Below are positions 15,361 through 23,402 of a stretch of 64,000 nucleotides of DNA, piece by piece (position 1 is the stretch's first letter; every line of letters begins with the position of its first letter). Made by a program: the position numbers and the translations under genes. Source of the stretch: JANWHZ01 sp035545555 (GTDB lineage: Bacteria > Patescibacteriota > Saccharimonadia > Saccharimonadales > UBA4665); contig DASZYD010000013.1 in NCBI GenBank assembly GCA_035545555.1, positions 1-64,000 on the forward strand. Direction: 5' to 3'. A model generated the notes under the pieces. It saw only the letters and a program-made list of their open reading frames with translations, had not been told where the DNA came from and made no database searches.

Positions 15361-17175
15361 TCAAGAGGGGAGACGGCGGGTAACCCAAGCCGTATGGATC
15401 ATCCAGTTTTGGACATTGGTGAAGCGGTCGGCGTCGGTGTTGATCTGCTCTTTGCCAAGGCCATAGACGTGTACATGCGAGATATAGACGAAACGCGGCT
15501 GGTAAAGGCCAAGCGCCGGCGCGTCCTGCTGCCAGGCTTGCAGGAACGGCTGGTACTTGATGGCGCGCAGTGCATCGCCCAGGCGCGTCCGGCCGGCCTC
15601 TAGCGAAGCGTCTGCCACATCCGATGTGTAGCTGGAGAAGTTAAGCTGCGTCGCGGAGCGGACATCGGCCTGCGAACTGTCCCAGTAGACAAATACATCC
15701 GGGTCTACGCCGATGGAGATGCCGTCCACGATGGCGTCGTACGGCCGTACCGATGTCGAGGCTGAACCGGCCGGCGAAAGAGCGGCCTGAAAATCAGCCG
15801 GCTGCTGGAGGTTGAGCGTAACGCCTATGCCGATTGCCCGCCACTGGGCGCGCAGCCGCTGCGCGACACCTTTAAACTCCGGGTCGTTGACGGCAGTCAG
15901 CGTAAAGCTGAGCGGCTGCCCGTCCTTGGTGCGCACCTCGCCAGCGCCGAGCTTCCAGCCATCGGCATCGAGCAGCGCCGCCGCCTGAGCGGCCTGGCCG
16001 GTGACCTGGGCATAGGCCGGATTATAACCAAGCTGGCCATGCAGCAGCGGCTCATCAACAGGGATAGCGCTATAACCAAGGCCGGCCAGGATCGCAGAGC
16101 GATTAGCCGCCAGCACTAAGGCCTGGCGTACCTTGGCATCTTGCAGAACAGCTTGCTTGGTATTGAAAAAGACGTACGTGCCGGCAGTGAGCGGCAGGTT
16201 ATAGACATGCGACGAACGGTCTTTGGCGATATCGGCCGGTACGGTCGAGAGGCCGGCAGCGGCCGTCACTTGCCGGTTGCGGTACGCGCTCAGGAGCGCC
16301 CCCTGGCTGGCAAAGGCATCAATACTGAAGCTGCTCAGGCGCGGCGATCCGGCCCAGTACTGCCGGAACGGCACCAGGGTTATCTGCTGCTCGGCCGCGT
16401 CACCCACGCCGCTTACCCCAATCGCACTCCAGCGGAACGGCCCGGCGCCTACGGGGCTGGTCGTGTTAAAAGCTACCGACCGCAGGTCAACTGCCGGCAC
16501 AGCTTGCAGCAAGTGTCTCGGCACGATGCCGTTCGTAAGGCTATACGGGAATGAGCTGAGCGGATTGGGTAAGGTGAAACTGACCGTTTGGGCGTCTAAC
16601 TTCTGTACGGTCACCCCCTGCCAGCTGCTGAAGAGCGGCGACTGAGCATCGGCATTTTGGATGGTGTGGTAGGTAAAAAGGACGTCATCGGCCGTCAGCG
16701 GCTTGCCGTCCTGCCATGTCAGTGCACTGCGCAGGTGGATGGTGTAAACGGTGCCGTCATCATTGACATTCCAGCGGTCGGCCAGGTCGCCCACCAAATG
16801 GTTTTGGTTATCGTACGTCAGTAAGCTGGCAAAGACCAGCCGTGATACGGTCGTATCAACATCACTGACGGCATAAAGCGGGTTGGCGGTAGTGAATGAG
16901 CCCTCGACCCCTTCGGTATACATGCCGCCCGGGGCCGGCTGCAGGACCTGGTAATATTGCTTCAGCGCCGACAGCTGCACGCTCAGCATACCGGCAATTA
17001 CCACGAACAGGAGCGTCCAGCCGGCCACCAGCCGCCACACCAGCCGGAGCTTGCCCAGGCGCGCAAAAAAATGCTTGTCTACCTGGCTGCTGCCCTCTTG
17101 GAGCAACTCACCGGTGCGCCGCACCCGCCGGCGCACCAGGCGGCGGAAACGGAACTTGAGCGGAGAGGTGGCCAT
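15361..17175 (-). CDS. Peptide-binding protein of an ABC transporter (SBP_bac_5), membrane anchored
   Basis: 604 residues. An Arg-rich cytoplasmic N-terminus of about 45 residues leads into one membrane helix (WRLVAGWTLLFVVIAGMLSV). No lipoprotein Cys is present, so the binding protein is tethered by a transmembrane segment. The rest is a periplasmic-binding fold of the OppA/DppA type: WNVNDDGTVYTIHLRSALTWQDGKPLTADDVLFTY is the family signature, and VRQALVLAANRSAI and GYNPAYAQ blocks follow. It would capture peptides or similar solutes from a host or medium. No permease or ATPase genes flank it, so partners must be elsewhere. Confidence 0.88.
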   Translation of the reverse strand: MATSPLKFRFRRLVRRRVRRTGELLQEGSSQVDKHFFARLGKLRLVWRLVAGWTLLFVVIAGMLSVQLSALKQYYQVLQPAPGGMYTEGVEGSFTTANPLYAVSDVDTTVSRLVFASLLTYDNQNHLVGDLADRWNVNDDGTVYTIHLRSALTWQDGKPLTADDVLFTYHTIQNADAQSPLFSSWQGVTVQKLDAQTVSFTLPNPLSSFPYSLTNGIVPRHLLQAVPAVDLRSVAFNTTSPVGAGPFRWSAIGVSGVGDAAEQQITLVPFRQYWAGSPRLSSFSIDAFASQGALLSAYRNRQVTAAAGLSTVPADIAKDRSSHVYNLPLTAGTYVFFNTKQAVLQDAKVRQALVLAANRSAILAGLGYSAIPVDEPLLHGQLGYNPAYAQVTGQAAQAAALLDADGWKLGAGEVRTKDGQPLSFTLTAVNDPEFKGVAQRLRAQWRAIGIGVTLNLQQPADFQAALSPAGSASTSVRPYDAIVDGISIGVDPDVFVYWDSSQADVRSATQLNFSSYTSDVADASLEAGRTRLGDALRAIKYQPFLQAWQQDAPALGLYQPRFVYISHVHVYGLGKEQINTDADRFTNVQNWMIHTAWVTRRLPS

Positions 17176-17194
17176 AATTTCCGTTGGTTGGCGG

Positions 17195-17407
17195 CTAGCT
17201 AAGAATCCCCAGGATCAATGACAGCGCAAAGACAACGGCGCAAACAATGGTCAGCTGGAAGATTGTTTTGTCAGTGCCGCGACGGGTGGTATTGATCTCT
17301 CCCGCCCCGCCCAGCCCGGCGCCGAGTGTTGCGCCGCGCGTTTGCACCAATATGAGCACGGTCATGAGCAGCATCGAGCCAATGGTCAGATAGTTGAAAA
17401 TCGACAT
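17195..17407 (-). CDS. secG: Protein translocase subunit SecG
   Basis: 70 residues with two membrane helices. The loop between them holds the SecG pattern of VQTRGATLGAGLGG followed by TRRGTDKTIF. SecG helps SecYE/SecA push exported proteins through the membrane, which matters here because many exported proteins are encoded nearby. Lies 19 bases upstream of the binding-protein gene and seven bases after the holin-like gene, suggesting co-transcription. Confidence 0.92.
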   Translation of the reverse strand: MSIFNYLTIGSMLLMTVLILVQTRGATLGAGLGGAGEINTTRRGTDKTIFQLTIVCAVVFALSLILGILS

Positions 17408-17414
17408 AACGTAC

Positions 17415-17768
17415 CTACAGTATAGCGGTCACCGCCAAGTTTACCAACCCAATGATGATACCCGTAACCATCGCGGCCCACAGATTGCCAACCTGGAGCG
17501 GCGCATACAGCGCCGCGGCCAGCAGCACCATCAATCCGTTGATGACGACCATAAAGAGCCCAAGCGTCAGGATGACCGCCGGCAGCGACAGCAGTACTAC
17601 GAGCGGCTTGATGATCATATTAATGACAGCCAGGATGAAACCGGCACTGAGCATCGCCCCCAGCCGGTTGCCATAGCTAACGGAACCGCTCAACAGTGCG
17701 GCCGCCAACCACAGCCCCAAGCTGCAGGCCAACCAGCGGATCAGAAAACTGCCAAGCAAACGGCTCAT
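17415..17768 (-). CDS. Four-helix membrane protein of the phage-holin-like family (PF04020)
   Basis: 117 residues with four predicted helices. The pattern GNRLGAMLSAGFILAVINMIIKPLVVLLSLPA with the conserved NxxIKP motif marks the actinobacterial/mycobacterial four-TMS holin-like family, found in many bacteria without phages nearby. Function is not established. TACAAT lies six bases before the ATG, so the transcript is probably leaderless. Confidence 0.88.
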   Translation of the reverse strand: MSRLLGSFLIRWLACSLGLWLAAALLSGSVSYGNRLGAMLSAGFILAVINMIIKPLVVLLSLPAVILTLGLFMVVINGLMVLLAAALYAPLQVGNLWAAMVTGIIIGLVNLAVTAIL

Positions 17769-17774
17769 GACACT

Positions 17775-17780
17775 ATTGTA
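17775..17780 (-). promoter_or_regulatory. -10 box, leaderless arrangement
   Basis: TACAAT on the minus strand, six bases before the ATG of the holin-like gene, no ribosome site between. Confidence 0.5.
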
Positions 17781-17827
17781 CCCTATCTAAAACCGTGCCG
17801 CCGGCGGTGAGCCCCACCTGACCGGAA

Positions 17828-19054
17828 CTACAGCAACGTACGGGGCAAAGCGTCGGTAAGGATAGTGTTCCCCTCAGGCGTAATCACGACGTCGTCCTCG
17901 ATACGCACGCCGATAGCTTCCTCAGGGATATAAATCCCCGGCTCTACGGTCAGCACCATACCCGGCTCCAGCGATTGGGCATAGTCGCCGGCGTCGTGTG
18001 CGTTCAAACCCAGAAAGTGTGATGTGGCATGCGGGAAGTAGCGCCGCACCGCCTCATGCTCAATGGTCTTAATCAGTCCCAACTCGCGCAGCTTTTCACC
18101 GGTAAATTGTTCAACCTGCTGCTCGTACTCACGCAGGCCTGCGCCAGGCTTGAGGAGTGAGAACGCATACGCCTGGACATCCTGCACGGCTGCATGCACC
18201 TGCTGCGCCCGCCGCGATACATCCTTGCCCAGCGCACAGGTACGCGTGATGTCGGCCACATAGTGTTCGGCTTCGGCGCCTACATCCAGTACTACCAGTT
18301 CATCACTAGCCAGCCGGCCCTCATTGGCGACATTATGGAGCGTACAGGCGCGCTTGCCGCTGGCGACAATCGGCGTAAAGCCATGCCCGCGGGCGCCGCG
18401 CCGCCGAAAGCCACGGGTGATATCCGCCTCGATTTCGTATTCATAGGTATATTTGGCGAGGCGCGCCGGACGGGTTACCTCTTTGAGGGTTGCCGTAGTG
18501 ATACGAATGGCTTGCTGCAGAGCCGCCAGCTCAACCGGCTGCTTGACCATGCGCAGGCGGGCCAGATGCTCGCGCAGATCGAGTAGTTCCAGTGCGCCGT
18601 TCGCTTCTTTCATGCGGCGGATAAGCACTGCCCGCGCCGGATTCGTGTAGAGCCCAAAGGGCTCGACATACGCCGGGCCGGCCGCAAACGTGGCAGCATG
18701 CTTGGCCTTCTTCAGCCGGCGTTCCAGCTGGTGCCATCCTTCCGTTTCGTCCACGATGTCGCCGATGCCGGAACAGCGCGCCAGCGCCGCCCGATCGACG
18801 GCTCCGTCAAACACTTCGCGCGTATCGCTGCGCCCGGGCACTATCAGGTATTCTTTGCCCTTATCCAGTACTAATACGATGTCCGGCTCGTCAATGCCGG
18901 TCAGATACCAGAAGTTGGCATCCTGCTGGAACGGGAAGGCCTCATCTGCTGCGCGCTGCAGCAGCCCGTTGGCGGTGATAATAATCGGCGCGGTGCCGGT
19001 AAACAGTTCGCGCAAGCGCGCCCGGTTGCCCGCGAAGAAGTCGCTCCCAAACAT
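17828..19054 (-). CDS. pepP: Xaa-Pro aminopeptidase (M24)
   Basis: 408 residues from MFGSDFFAGN. Removes N-terminal residues next to proline in peptides. The N-terminal creatinase-like domain is followed by the metal-binding catalytic domain: Asp ligands in VVLDVGAEAEHYVADITRT, His in HATSHFLGLNAHDAGD, Glu in VLTVEPGIYIPEE and Glu in GVRIEDDVVIT. All five metal ligands are present. A longer frame to 19090 exists but has no ribosome site. With the peptide-binding protein nearby it fits a life on scavenged peptides. Confidence 0.94.
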   Translation of the reverse strand: MFGSDFFAGNRARLRELFTGTAPIIITANGLLQRAADEAFPFQQDANFWYLTGIDEPDIVLVLDKGKEYLIVPGRSDTREVFDGAVDRAALARCSGIGDIVDETEGWHQLERRLKKAKHAATFAAGPAYVEPFGLYTNPARAVLIRRMKEANGALELLDLREHLARLRMVKQPVELAALQQAIRITTATLKEVTRPARLAKYTYEYEIEADITRGFRRRGARGHGFTPIVASGKRACTLHNVANEGRLASDELVVLDVGAEAEHYVADITRTCALGKDVSRRAQQVHAAVQDVQAYAFSLLKPGAGLREYEQQVEQFTGEKLRELGLIKTIEHEAVRRYFPHATSHFLGLNAHDAGDYAQSLEPGMVLTVEPGIYIPEEAIGVRIEDDVVITPEGNTILTDALPRTLL

Positions 19055-19106
19055 GACATCATCTAGCTTAGCATGCTTGGCAAATCGCACCAGTGCACCA
19101 GATCAA

Positions 19107-19688
19107 TTAGTGCACAAGGTGGCGCTGTACAAATGCCACAATACTGTTGTAATGGGTGCTACAAAGCCAGATGTCTAGCACCAGCAAGGCCGGGAATATA
19201 ATGAGCGTTTCGATATGCTTGCCGGTCGTGACGCGTAAGCCCTTGATGGGCGGAAAACCGAACTTGATGGGGATAGGCAGGAGCCACGGCACGCCCTCTT
19301 TTGTGAGCGTATCCATAACGAGATGCGACAGTATGCCGATGAGGAATGCGAACCAGACCACCACAATATCGACATGCGGCATAAGCGGGTGCAGGAATTG
19401 CAGCAGCGCCCGCGCGAGTAGTGCAAACAGCGCCAGGCCGATGAGTGAATGGCTCAGGAAGCGGTGACCGCCGATTACCTTGTCAAATACCTTGCCCATA
19501 ACATGACCCTCGGGCAGGTTGCGCCAGAGCGGCGCCGTCGGCTGGTCGATATCCGGCGCGATGCCGCCAATCTGATTCGCAAGCACCGCCACCAACACCG
19601 TCGCTACGCTTACGGATGATTGCGGCAACATTAATACCGCCAGGCCCAGCGCAGTGATAGCAGCCAGATCATGTGTACGCGCAGTCAT
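19107..19688 (-). CDS. YdjM-family membrane-bound metal-dependent hydrolase (DUF457)
   Basis: 193 residues with four to five membrane helices. Family hallmarks are an N-terminal MTARTHDLAA with His-Asp, GGIAPDIDQP with two Asp, HRFLSHSLIG with two His, and GILSHLVMDTLTKEGVPWL. These residues would bind a divalent metal at the membrane surface. The E. coli relative YdjM is LexA-regulated; the substrate is unknown. TACAAT seven bases before the ATG suggests a leaderless message. Confidence 0.88.
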   Translation of the reverse strand: MTARTHDLAAITALGLAVLMLPQSSVSVATVLVAVLANQIGGIAPDIDQPTAPLWRNLPEGHVMGKVFDKVIGGHRFLSHSLIGLALFALLARALLQFLHPLMPHVDIVVVWFAFLIGILSHLVMDTLTKEGVPWLLPIPIKFGFPPIKGLRVTTGKHIETLIIFPALLVLDIWLCSTHYNSIVAFVQRHLVH

Positions 19689-19695
19689 ACCATGT

Positions 19696-19701
19696 ATTGT
19701 A
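19696..19701 (-). promoter_or_regulatory. -10 box, leaderless arrangement
   Basis: TACAAT on the minus strand, seven bases before the ATG of the YdjM-like gene. Confidence 0.45.
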
Positions 19702-19708
19702 GCAGCGT

Positions 19709-21214
19709 CTATGGCGCAGGTTTGTCGACAAGATAACTGCGCAGGATCGCGGCTTTTTTACGGCCGACGGCCGCTTCAAGCTCACGATCAGTTGCCTGGC
19801 CAACGGCACGCACGCTGCCGAATGTGCGCAGCAGTTTTTTCTTGGTACTCGGCCCGATGGATGGAATATCGTCCAACAGGCTGGCCGTCTGGCGCTTGGT
19901 CTTCAGCACCGAGTGGTAGCTGACGGCAAAGCGGTGTGACTCATCGCGGATGCGCTGCAGCAGTTTCACAAGGTTGGTGCTATGCGGCACGTTGACCAAG
20001 ATGAAATCGTCGCTTTCAGCCATGAAGCCGCCCAGCTTGTGCAGTATATCCATATTCAGTACCACATTGGAGTGCTCTTTTTGGATCACGATCTGCTCTT
20101 CCCGCTTGGCCAGCCCGACGAACGGCACGGCGCCGGCACTGGCTTCGTCGCGCGCCCGGATGGCGGCGTCCAGCTGGCCTTTGCCGCCGTCGATCAGCAC
20201 CAAGTCGGGCTTGCCCCAGCCGCGCACGTGCGTCTCGGCGAAGCGGCGTTTGATCGTCTCGTGCATGTTATAGAAATCGTTGTTGTGGTCTCTTTTCGTT
20301 TTGAATTTGCGGTATTCGCGCTTGTTGCTGACACCGTTGGTGAAGACTACCATGCTCGCCACTACGTCAGTGCCCTGCATATGGCTGATGTCGTAGCCTT
20401 CGATGCGCTGCGGGAACGCGGACAAGCTTAACAAGTCAACTAATTCCGTCAGCGCGTGATCTTTGCTGATATCCAGAAATTCTTTATCGCTGAAAATTAC
20501 TTTACGCGTCAAGTTTTGCAGCGCAAACAGCTGGTTGCGGAGCTTGGCTGCCTTCTCGAAGTCCTGCGCGGCTGCGGCCGTGCGCATATCTTGTTCCAGC
20601 TCGCGAGCGACGGTTTGGCGCTTGCCCTCAATCACGGCTATCAGTTTGCGTAAGTTGGCGCGGTAATCCTCCAGACTGGTCCGGCCCTCCTCCAATCCGG
20701 GATCGAGGCCAAGGTGATAGAACAGCGTCGCGCGCTTCTGGCCGCCGATGCGGCGCGTAGCGAACGGAAAGACATGGCGGAGTGCTTTGAGCGCCTGGCG
20801 AACGCTCAGGGCGCTGAGGTAAGGGCCGAAATATCTGGCACCGTCATCGAGTGGCCGGCGCGTGGTAGTGACGGTCGGGAAATCGCTGCCGTAGTCGATG
20901 CGGATATAGACCATCGACTTGTCATCACGCAGTAAAATATTGTAGCGCGGCATGTACCGCCGGATCATTTCGGCTTCCAGGAACAACGCTTCCAGTTCGC
21001 TCTCGACCACCATCCAGTCGGTGTCGGCAATCTCGGCTACGAGCGCGTCGGTCTTCGCGTCGCGCAGCCGTGATTTTTGAAAATACTGCCGCACGCGGTT
21101 GCGCAGTACCGCTGCCTTGCCCACGTAAATAATCTGGCCACTGGTGTCCTTGTGAAAATAGACGCCGGGAGCCTTCGGCAGTTGCTTCAATTTCGCCGCC
21201 AGTTGTTCGGTCAT
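19709..21214 (-). CDS. uvrC: Excinuclease ABC subunit C
   Basis: 501 residues, about 100 shorter than typical UvrC. Makes the two cuts flanking a DNA lesion. The N-terminal GIY-YIG nuclease is seen in GVYFHKDTSGQIIYVGKAAVLRNRVRQ, the UVR motif in AAQDFEKAAKLRNQL, the C-terminal RNase-H-like nuclease in RIEGYDISHMQGTD, LVLIDGGKGQLDAA and DESHRFAVSYH, and a terminal helix-hairpin-helix. All functional parts remain; the shortening is in linkers. uvrA is in the same window but about 7 kb away. TACAAT six bases before the ATG implies a leaderless mRNA. Confidence 0.95.
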   Translation of the reverse strand: MTEQLAAKLKQLPKAPGVYFHKDTSGQIIYVGKAAVLRNRVRQYFQKSRLRDAKTDALVAEIADTDWMVVESELEALFLEAEMIRRYMPRYNILLRDDKSMVYIRIDYGSDFPTVTTTRRPLDDGARYFGPYLSALSVRQALKALRHVFPFATRRIGGQKRATLFYHLGLDPGLEEGRTSLEDYRANLRKLIAVIEGKRQTVARELEQDMRTAAAAQDFEKAAKLRNQLFALQNLTRKVIFSDKEFLDISKDHALTELVDLLSLSAFPQRIEGYDISHMQGTDVVASMVVFTNGVSNKREYRKFKTKRDHNNDFYNMHETIKRRFAETHVRGWGKPDLVLIDGGKGQLDAAIRARDEASAGAVPFVGLAKREEQIVIQKEHSNVVLNMDILHKLGGFMAESDDFILVNVPHSTNLVKLLQRIRDESHRFAVSYHSVLKTKRQTASLLDDIPSIGPSTKKKLLRTFGSVRAVGQATDRELEAAVGRKKAAILRSYLVDKPAP

Positions 21215-21220
21215 AGTTCT

Positions 21221-21226
21221 ATTGTA
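21221..21226 (-). promoter_or_regulatory. -10 box, leaderless arrangement (uvrC)
   Basis: TACAAT on the minus strand ending six bases before the uvrC ATG. Confidence 0.45.
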
Positions 21227-21240
21227 TCGCTCGGTGACGG

Positions 21241-23142
21241 CTACGCCAGAATGATGAAGAGGACAACCAGCAGGATAACAAGGACTGCGAGTGCGACGAT
21301 ATTGGCCGCAACGAGCATGGTTTGCGTGTCCCGATGCGCGGCAGCAGGTGGCGTCGACACGTCCGATGGCAACCCCACGGGCGGCGGCGCTGCCGGCGGT
21401 GTCTGCGCCGCCGGCTGGCCGGCGGCAGGTGCAGCTGACGCCGCGGCAACACCGCCGGCAGCAACCGGGGCGATAGTGCTGTCGGCAGACCGACGGGCGG
21501 CAGCCGCTTCTGCCTGTGACTGCCGACGGGCCATCAGCGGGTCGCGCTCATAGCTTTGCTCTTGGAGGAGCAGCTCTTCGTTCAGGACGCGGCGGAAATC
21601 GCCGCCGCGCTGGTAGGCTTCGACCACGCGGCGCAGGCCCTGCTCACTGATAAGATGCGTTTCGAATACCCGGTCGACTGTTGTGGCGCCGACTACAATA
21701 CTTTCGGCGGCTGCGGCGAGTTCTTTCGTGCTCATATGCTCTGCGCCTTTGAGCGCCGGTTTGGCAGCTTCGGGCTTGGGAATGGGCCGCTCCGGTCGTA
21801 TAGCTTCCGCTGTCGTGCGCAGTGCTTCGACCGGACGGGCCGCTTCCGGCATCCGGCCGCTGGCAGCGGCTTGCTCCTGAACCTTGGCGATGGCTGCAGC
21901 CGTTTCTGCCTGACGCGCCTCTGCGTGCTGATAGGCGACAGTCCGCAGGTCGGCCTCGCGGCGGGTAATATTGGCGATCTGCTCGTGCAACGCCCGGTTC
22001 TCGTGGGCCAGGCCCTGCTGCACTGGTTTGAACTTCTTTTCGGCGGCGGCGATGCCCTCGCGCAGGCCTTTTTTCCTGCCGCTACGGTGGCCAAGCAGAT
22101 AGCCTAACACGCCCCCTATGATACCGCCCGTTACCGCAGCACTGCTGTCGGCGGTATCGCTTCCGGCCGTCTCTGCCGTCGGTGCCGGCAATTCGTTGCC
22201 TGAAGCAGGCGCCTGATTATACGCACCGTACCAGCCCGGCCCGCCGCCTGCGAACATGCCGGCGACGCGCTGGCCGGGCGGCCCCATGCGTCCACCCATG
22301 GCCCCGGCCGCCTGCTCGTCCGCGTCCTCGGCGGCGCCAGCTTGCTCGGGCGCTGACGGGCCCGGTTGTTCGGCACGGTTGGCGATAAGCCCGGCTACAT
22401 CGTCTGTTTCGGCAGCAGGTGGCAGCGCGGCTTCTGCCGTTTCCAGCTCGGGTAGGCTGTAGGCCTCCCGGACAGCCTCGTCGGCGTGCTCAATAGCCTG
22501 CGGGATCTCCGCCTCAGCAGCGGCCGTGACATTCTCGCTGGTCTGTTCAACAAAATCGCGGTCTACATGCCCTGCCTCGGCATGCGGCGTCTCGGCTTCG
22601 GTATCAACCAACTCAAGCTCGATATCCGCCTCGCGCTCGTGCAGGAACTCGATGACCCCTTCTTTGATAACGGGCTGCTCGTCCGCCTGTTCGGCCGCCG
22701 CAGCCGACAGCGCCGCATCTTCTGCCACGTCTTCATCCGTCGCGGTCTCGCCGCCCCCGTCTGACACGGCCGCGGCTTCAGCCGCATCGGCGGCGGCCTC
22801 TTCTGCCGGCTCTTCCGCAGCGCTTATTTCATCTGCCTTGGCAGGCTCTGCTGCCGTCTCATCGGTCTCTGCCTGTTCCTCTTGCCGCTCCGTTTTGTCT
22901 TTTTCTTTCGGCCGTTCAGGTTCCTGTTTGAGCAGGCCGGCGATACGCTCGGCAAGCGTTTTGGGCGGCGGCGTGGCCTCAGGCGGCGCCTGTGCGGCGC
23001 GCTCGGCTACTTTGCCGACAATACTGGCGGCTTCAGCACGTTTGCCGCTCTCTTCTTTGCCTTTCTTTTCTTTCTTCTCGTCTTTGTCGTTATCCGACGA
23101 GCTCGCTTCGAAAGATGATCCGGGGAACCGTTCTCCTGCCAT
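21241..23142 (-). CDS. Large acidic, low-complexity membrane protein with tail anchor
   Basis: 633 residues. The first half is disordered, rich in Glu, Ala, Lys and Pro, with a KDEKKEKKGKEE stretch. A glycine-rich hydrophobic segment (TGGIIGGVLGYLLGHRSGRKKG, about residues 330-350) could span the membrane, followed by a coiled coil. The segment MSTKELAAAAESIVVGATTVDRVFETHLISEQGLRRVVEAYQRG looks like the only folded, conserved-type part. A Pro/Ala linker leads to a C-terminal membrane helix with almost nothing after it. I do not recognise the family. It could link cytoplasm and envelope or organise the cell surface. Confidence 0.75.
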   Translation of the reverse strand: MAGERFPGSSFEASSSDNDKDEKKEKKGKEESGKRAEAASIVGKVAERAAQAPPEATPPPKTLAERIAGLLKQEPERPKEKDKTERQEEQAETDETAAEPAKADEISAAEEPAEEAAADAAEAAAVSDGGGETATDEDVAEDAALSAAAAEQADEQPVIKEGVIEFLHEREADIELELVDTEAETPHAEAGHVDRDFVEQTSENVTAAAEAEIPQAIEHADEAVREAYSLPELETAEAALPPAAETDDVAGLIANRAEQPGPSAPEQAGAAEDADEQAAGAMGGRMGPPGQRVAGMFAGGGPGWYGAYNQAPASGNELPAPTAETAGSDTADSSAAVTGGIIGGVLGYLLGHRSGRKKGLREGIAAAEKKFKPVQQGLAHENRALHEQIANITRREADLRTVAYQHAEARQAETAAAIAKVQEQAAASGRMPEAARPVEALRTTAEAIRPERPIPKPEAAKPALKGAEHMSTKELAAAAESIVVGATTVDRVFETHLISEQGLRRVVEAYQRGGDFRRVLNEELLLQEQSYERDPLMARRQSQAEAAAARRSADSTIAPVAAGGVAAASAAPAAGQPAAQTPPAAPPPVGLPSDVSTPPAAAHRDTQTMLVAANIVALAVLVILLVVLFIILA

Positions 23143-23183
23143 ACTGTCGGTCTACTGCGCTTTCATCTTCCCGCAAATTGTTA

Positions 23184-23212
23184 TTGCCTTTATTACGGTA
23201 GCATTATAAGAT
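23184..23212 (+). promoter_or_regulatory. Candidate promoter of the ABC exporter
   Basis: TTGCCT, 17 bases, then TAAGAT (overlapping TATAAG). This would give a leader of nearly 190 bases before the exporter start. Confidence 0.45.
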
Positions 23213-23253
23213 ATGGGGTATCTATTAGCAATCTAACCGGAGGCGGCCACCCC

Positions 23254-23301
23254 ATGTATATCACCACAGCGACTATTGCTGGCGCCCCGGCGCGAGCCTA
23301 A
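23254..23301 (+). CDS. Possible 15-residue leader peptide
   Basis: A short frame (MYITTATIAGAPARA) with GGAGG ten bases before its ATG lies in the leader of the ABC exporter. It could be a regulatory leader peptide or chance. The rest of the 260-base gap holds no other convincing element. Confidence 0.25.
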   Translation: MYITTATIAGAPARA

Positions 23302-23402
23302 GCTTCTCTCGATCACTGTACCATCGTCGCTAACCGGCGACGCTCACCAAACCTAAGCGTACTATCAACCTGACTTGCAGCCTTCGGAGGAGTGCTGCCG
23401 CT

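Noticed and set aside
17415..17768. Possible prophage remnant because of a holin-family protein
   Set aside because: The family is widespread without phages and no other phage genes are in the region.
22526..23209. 227-codon Ser/Ala-rich frame opposite the acidic membrane protein
   Set aside because: Low-complexity antisense of Glu/Ala codons; no start signals.
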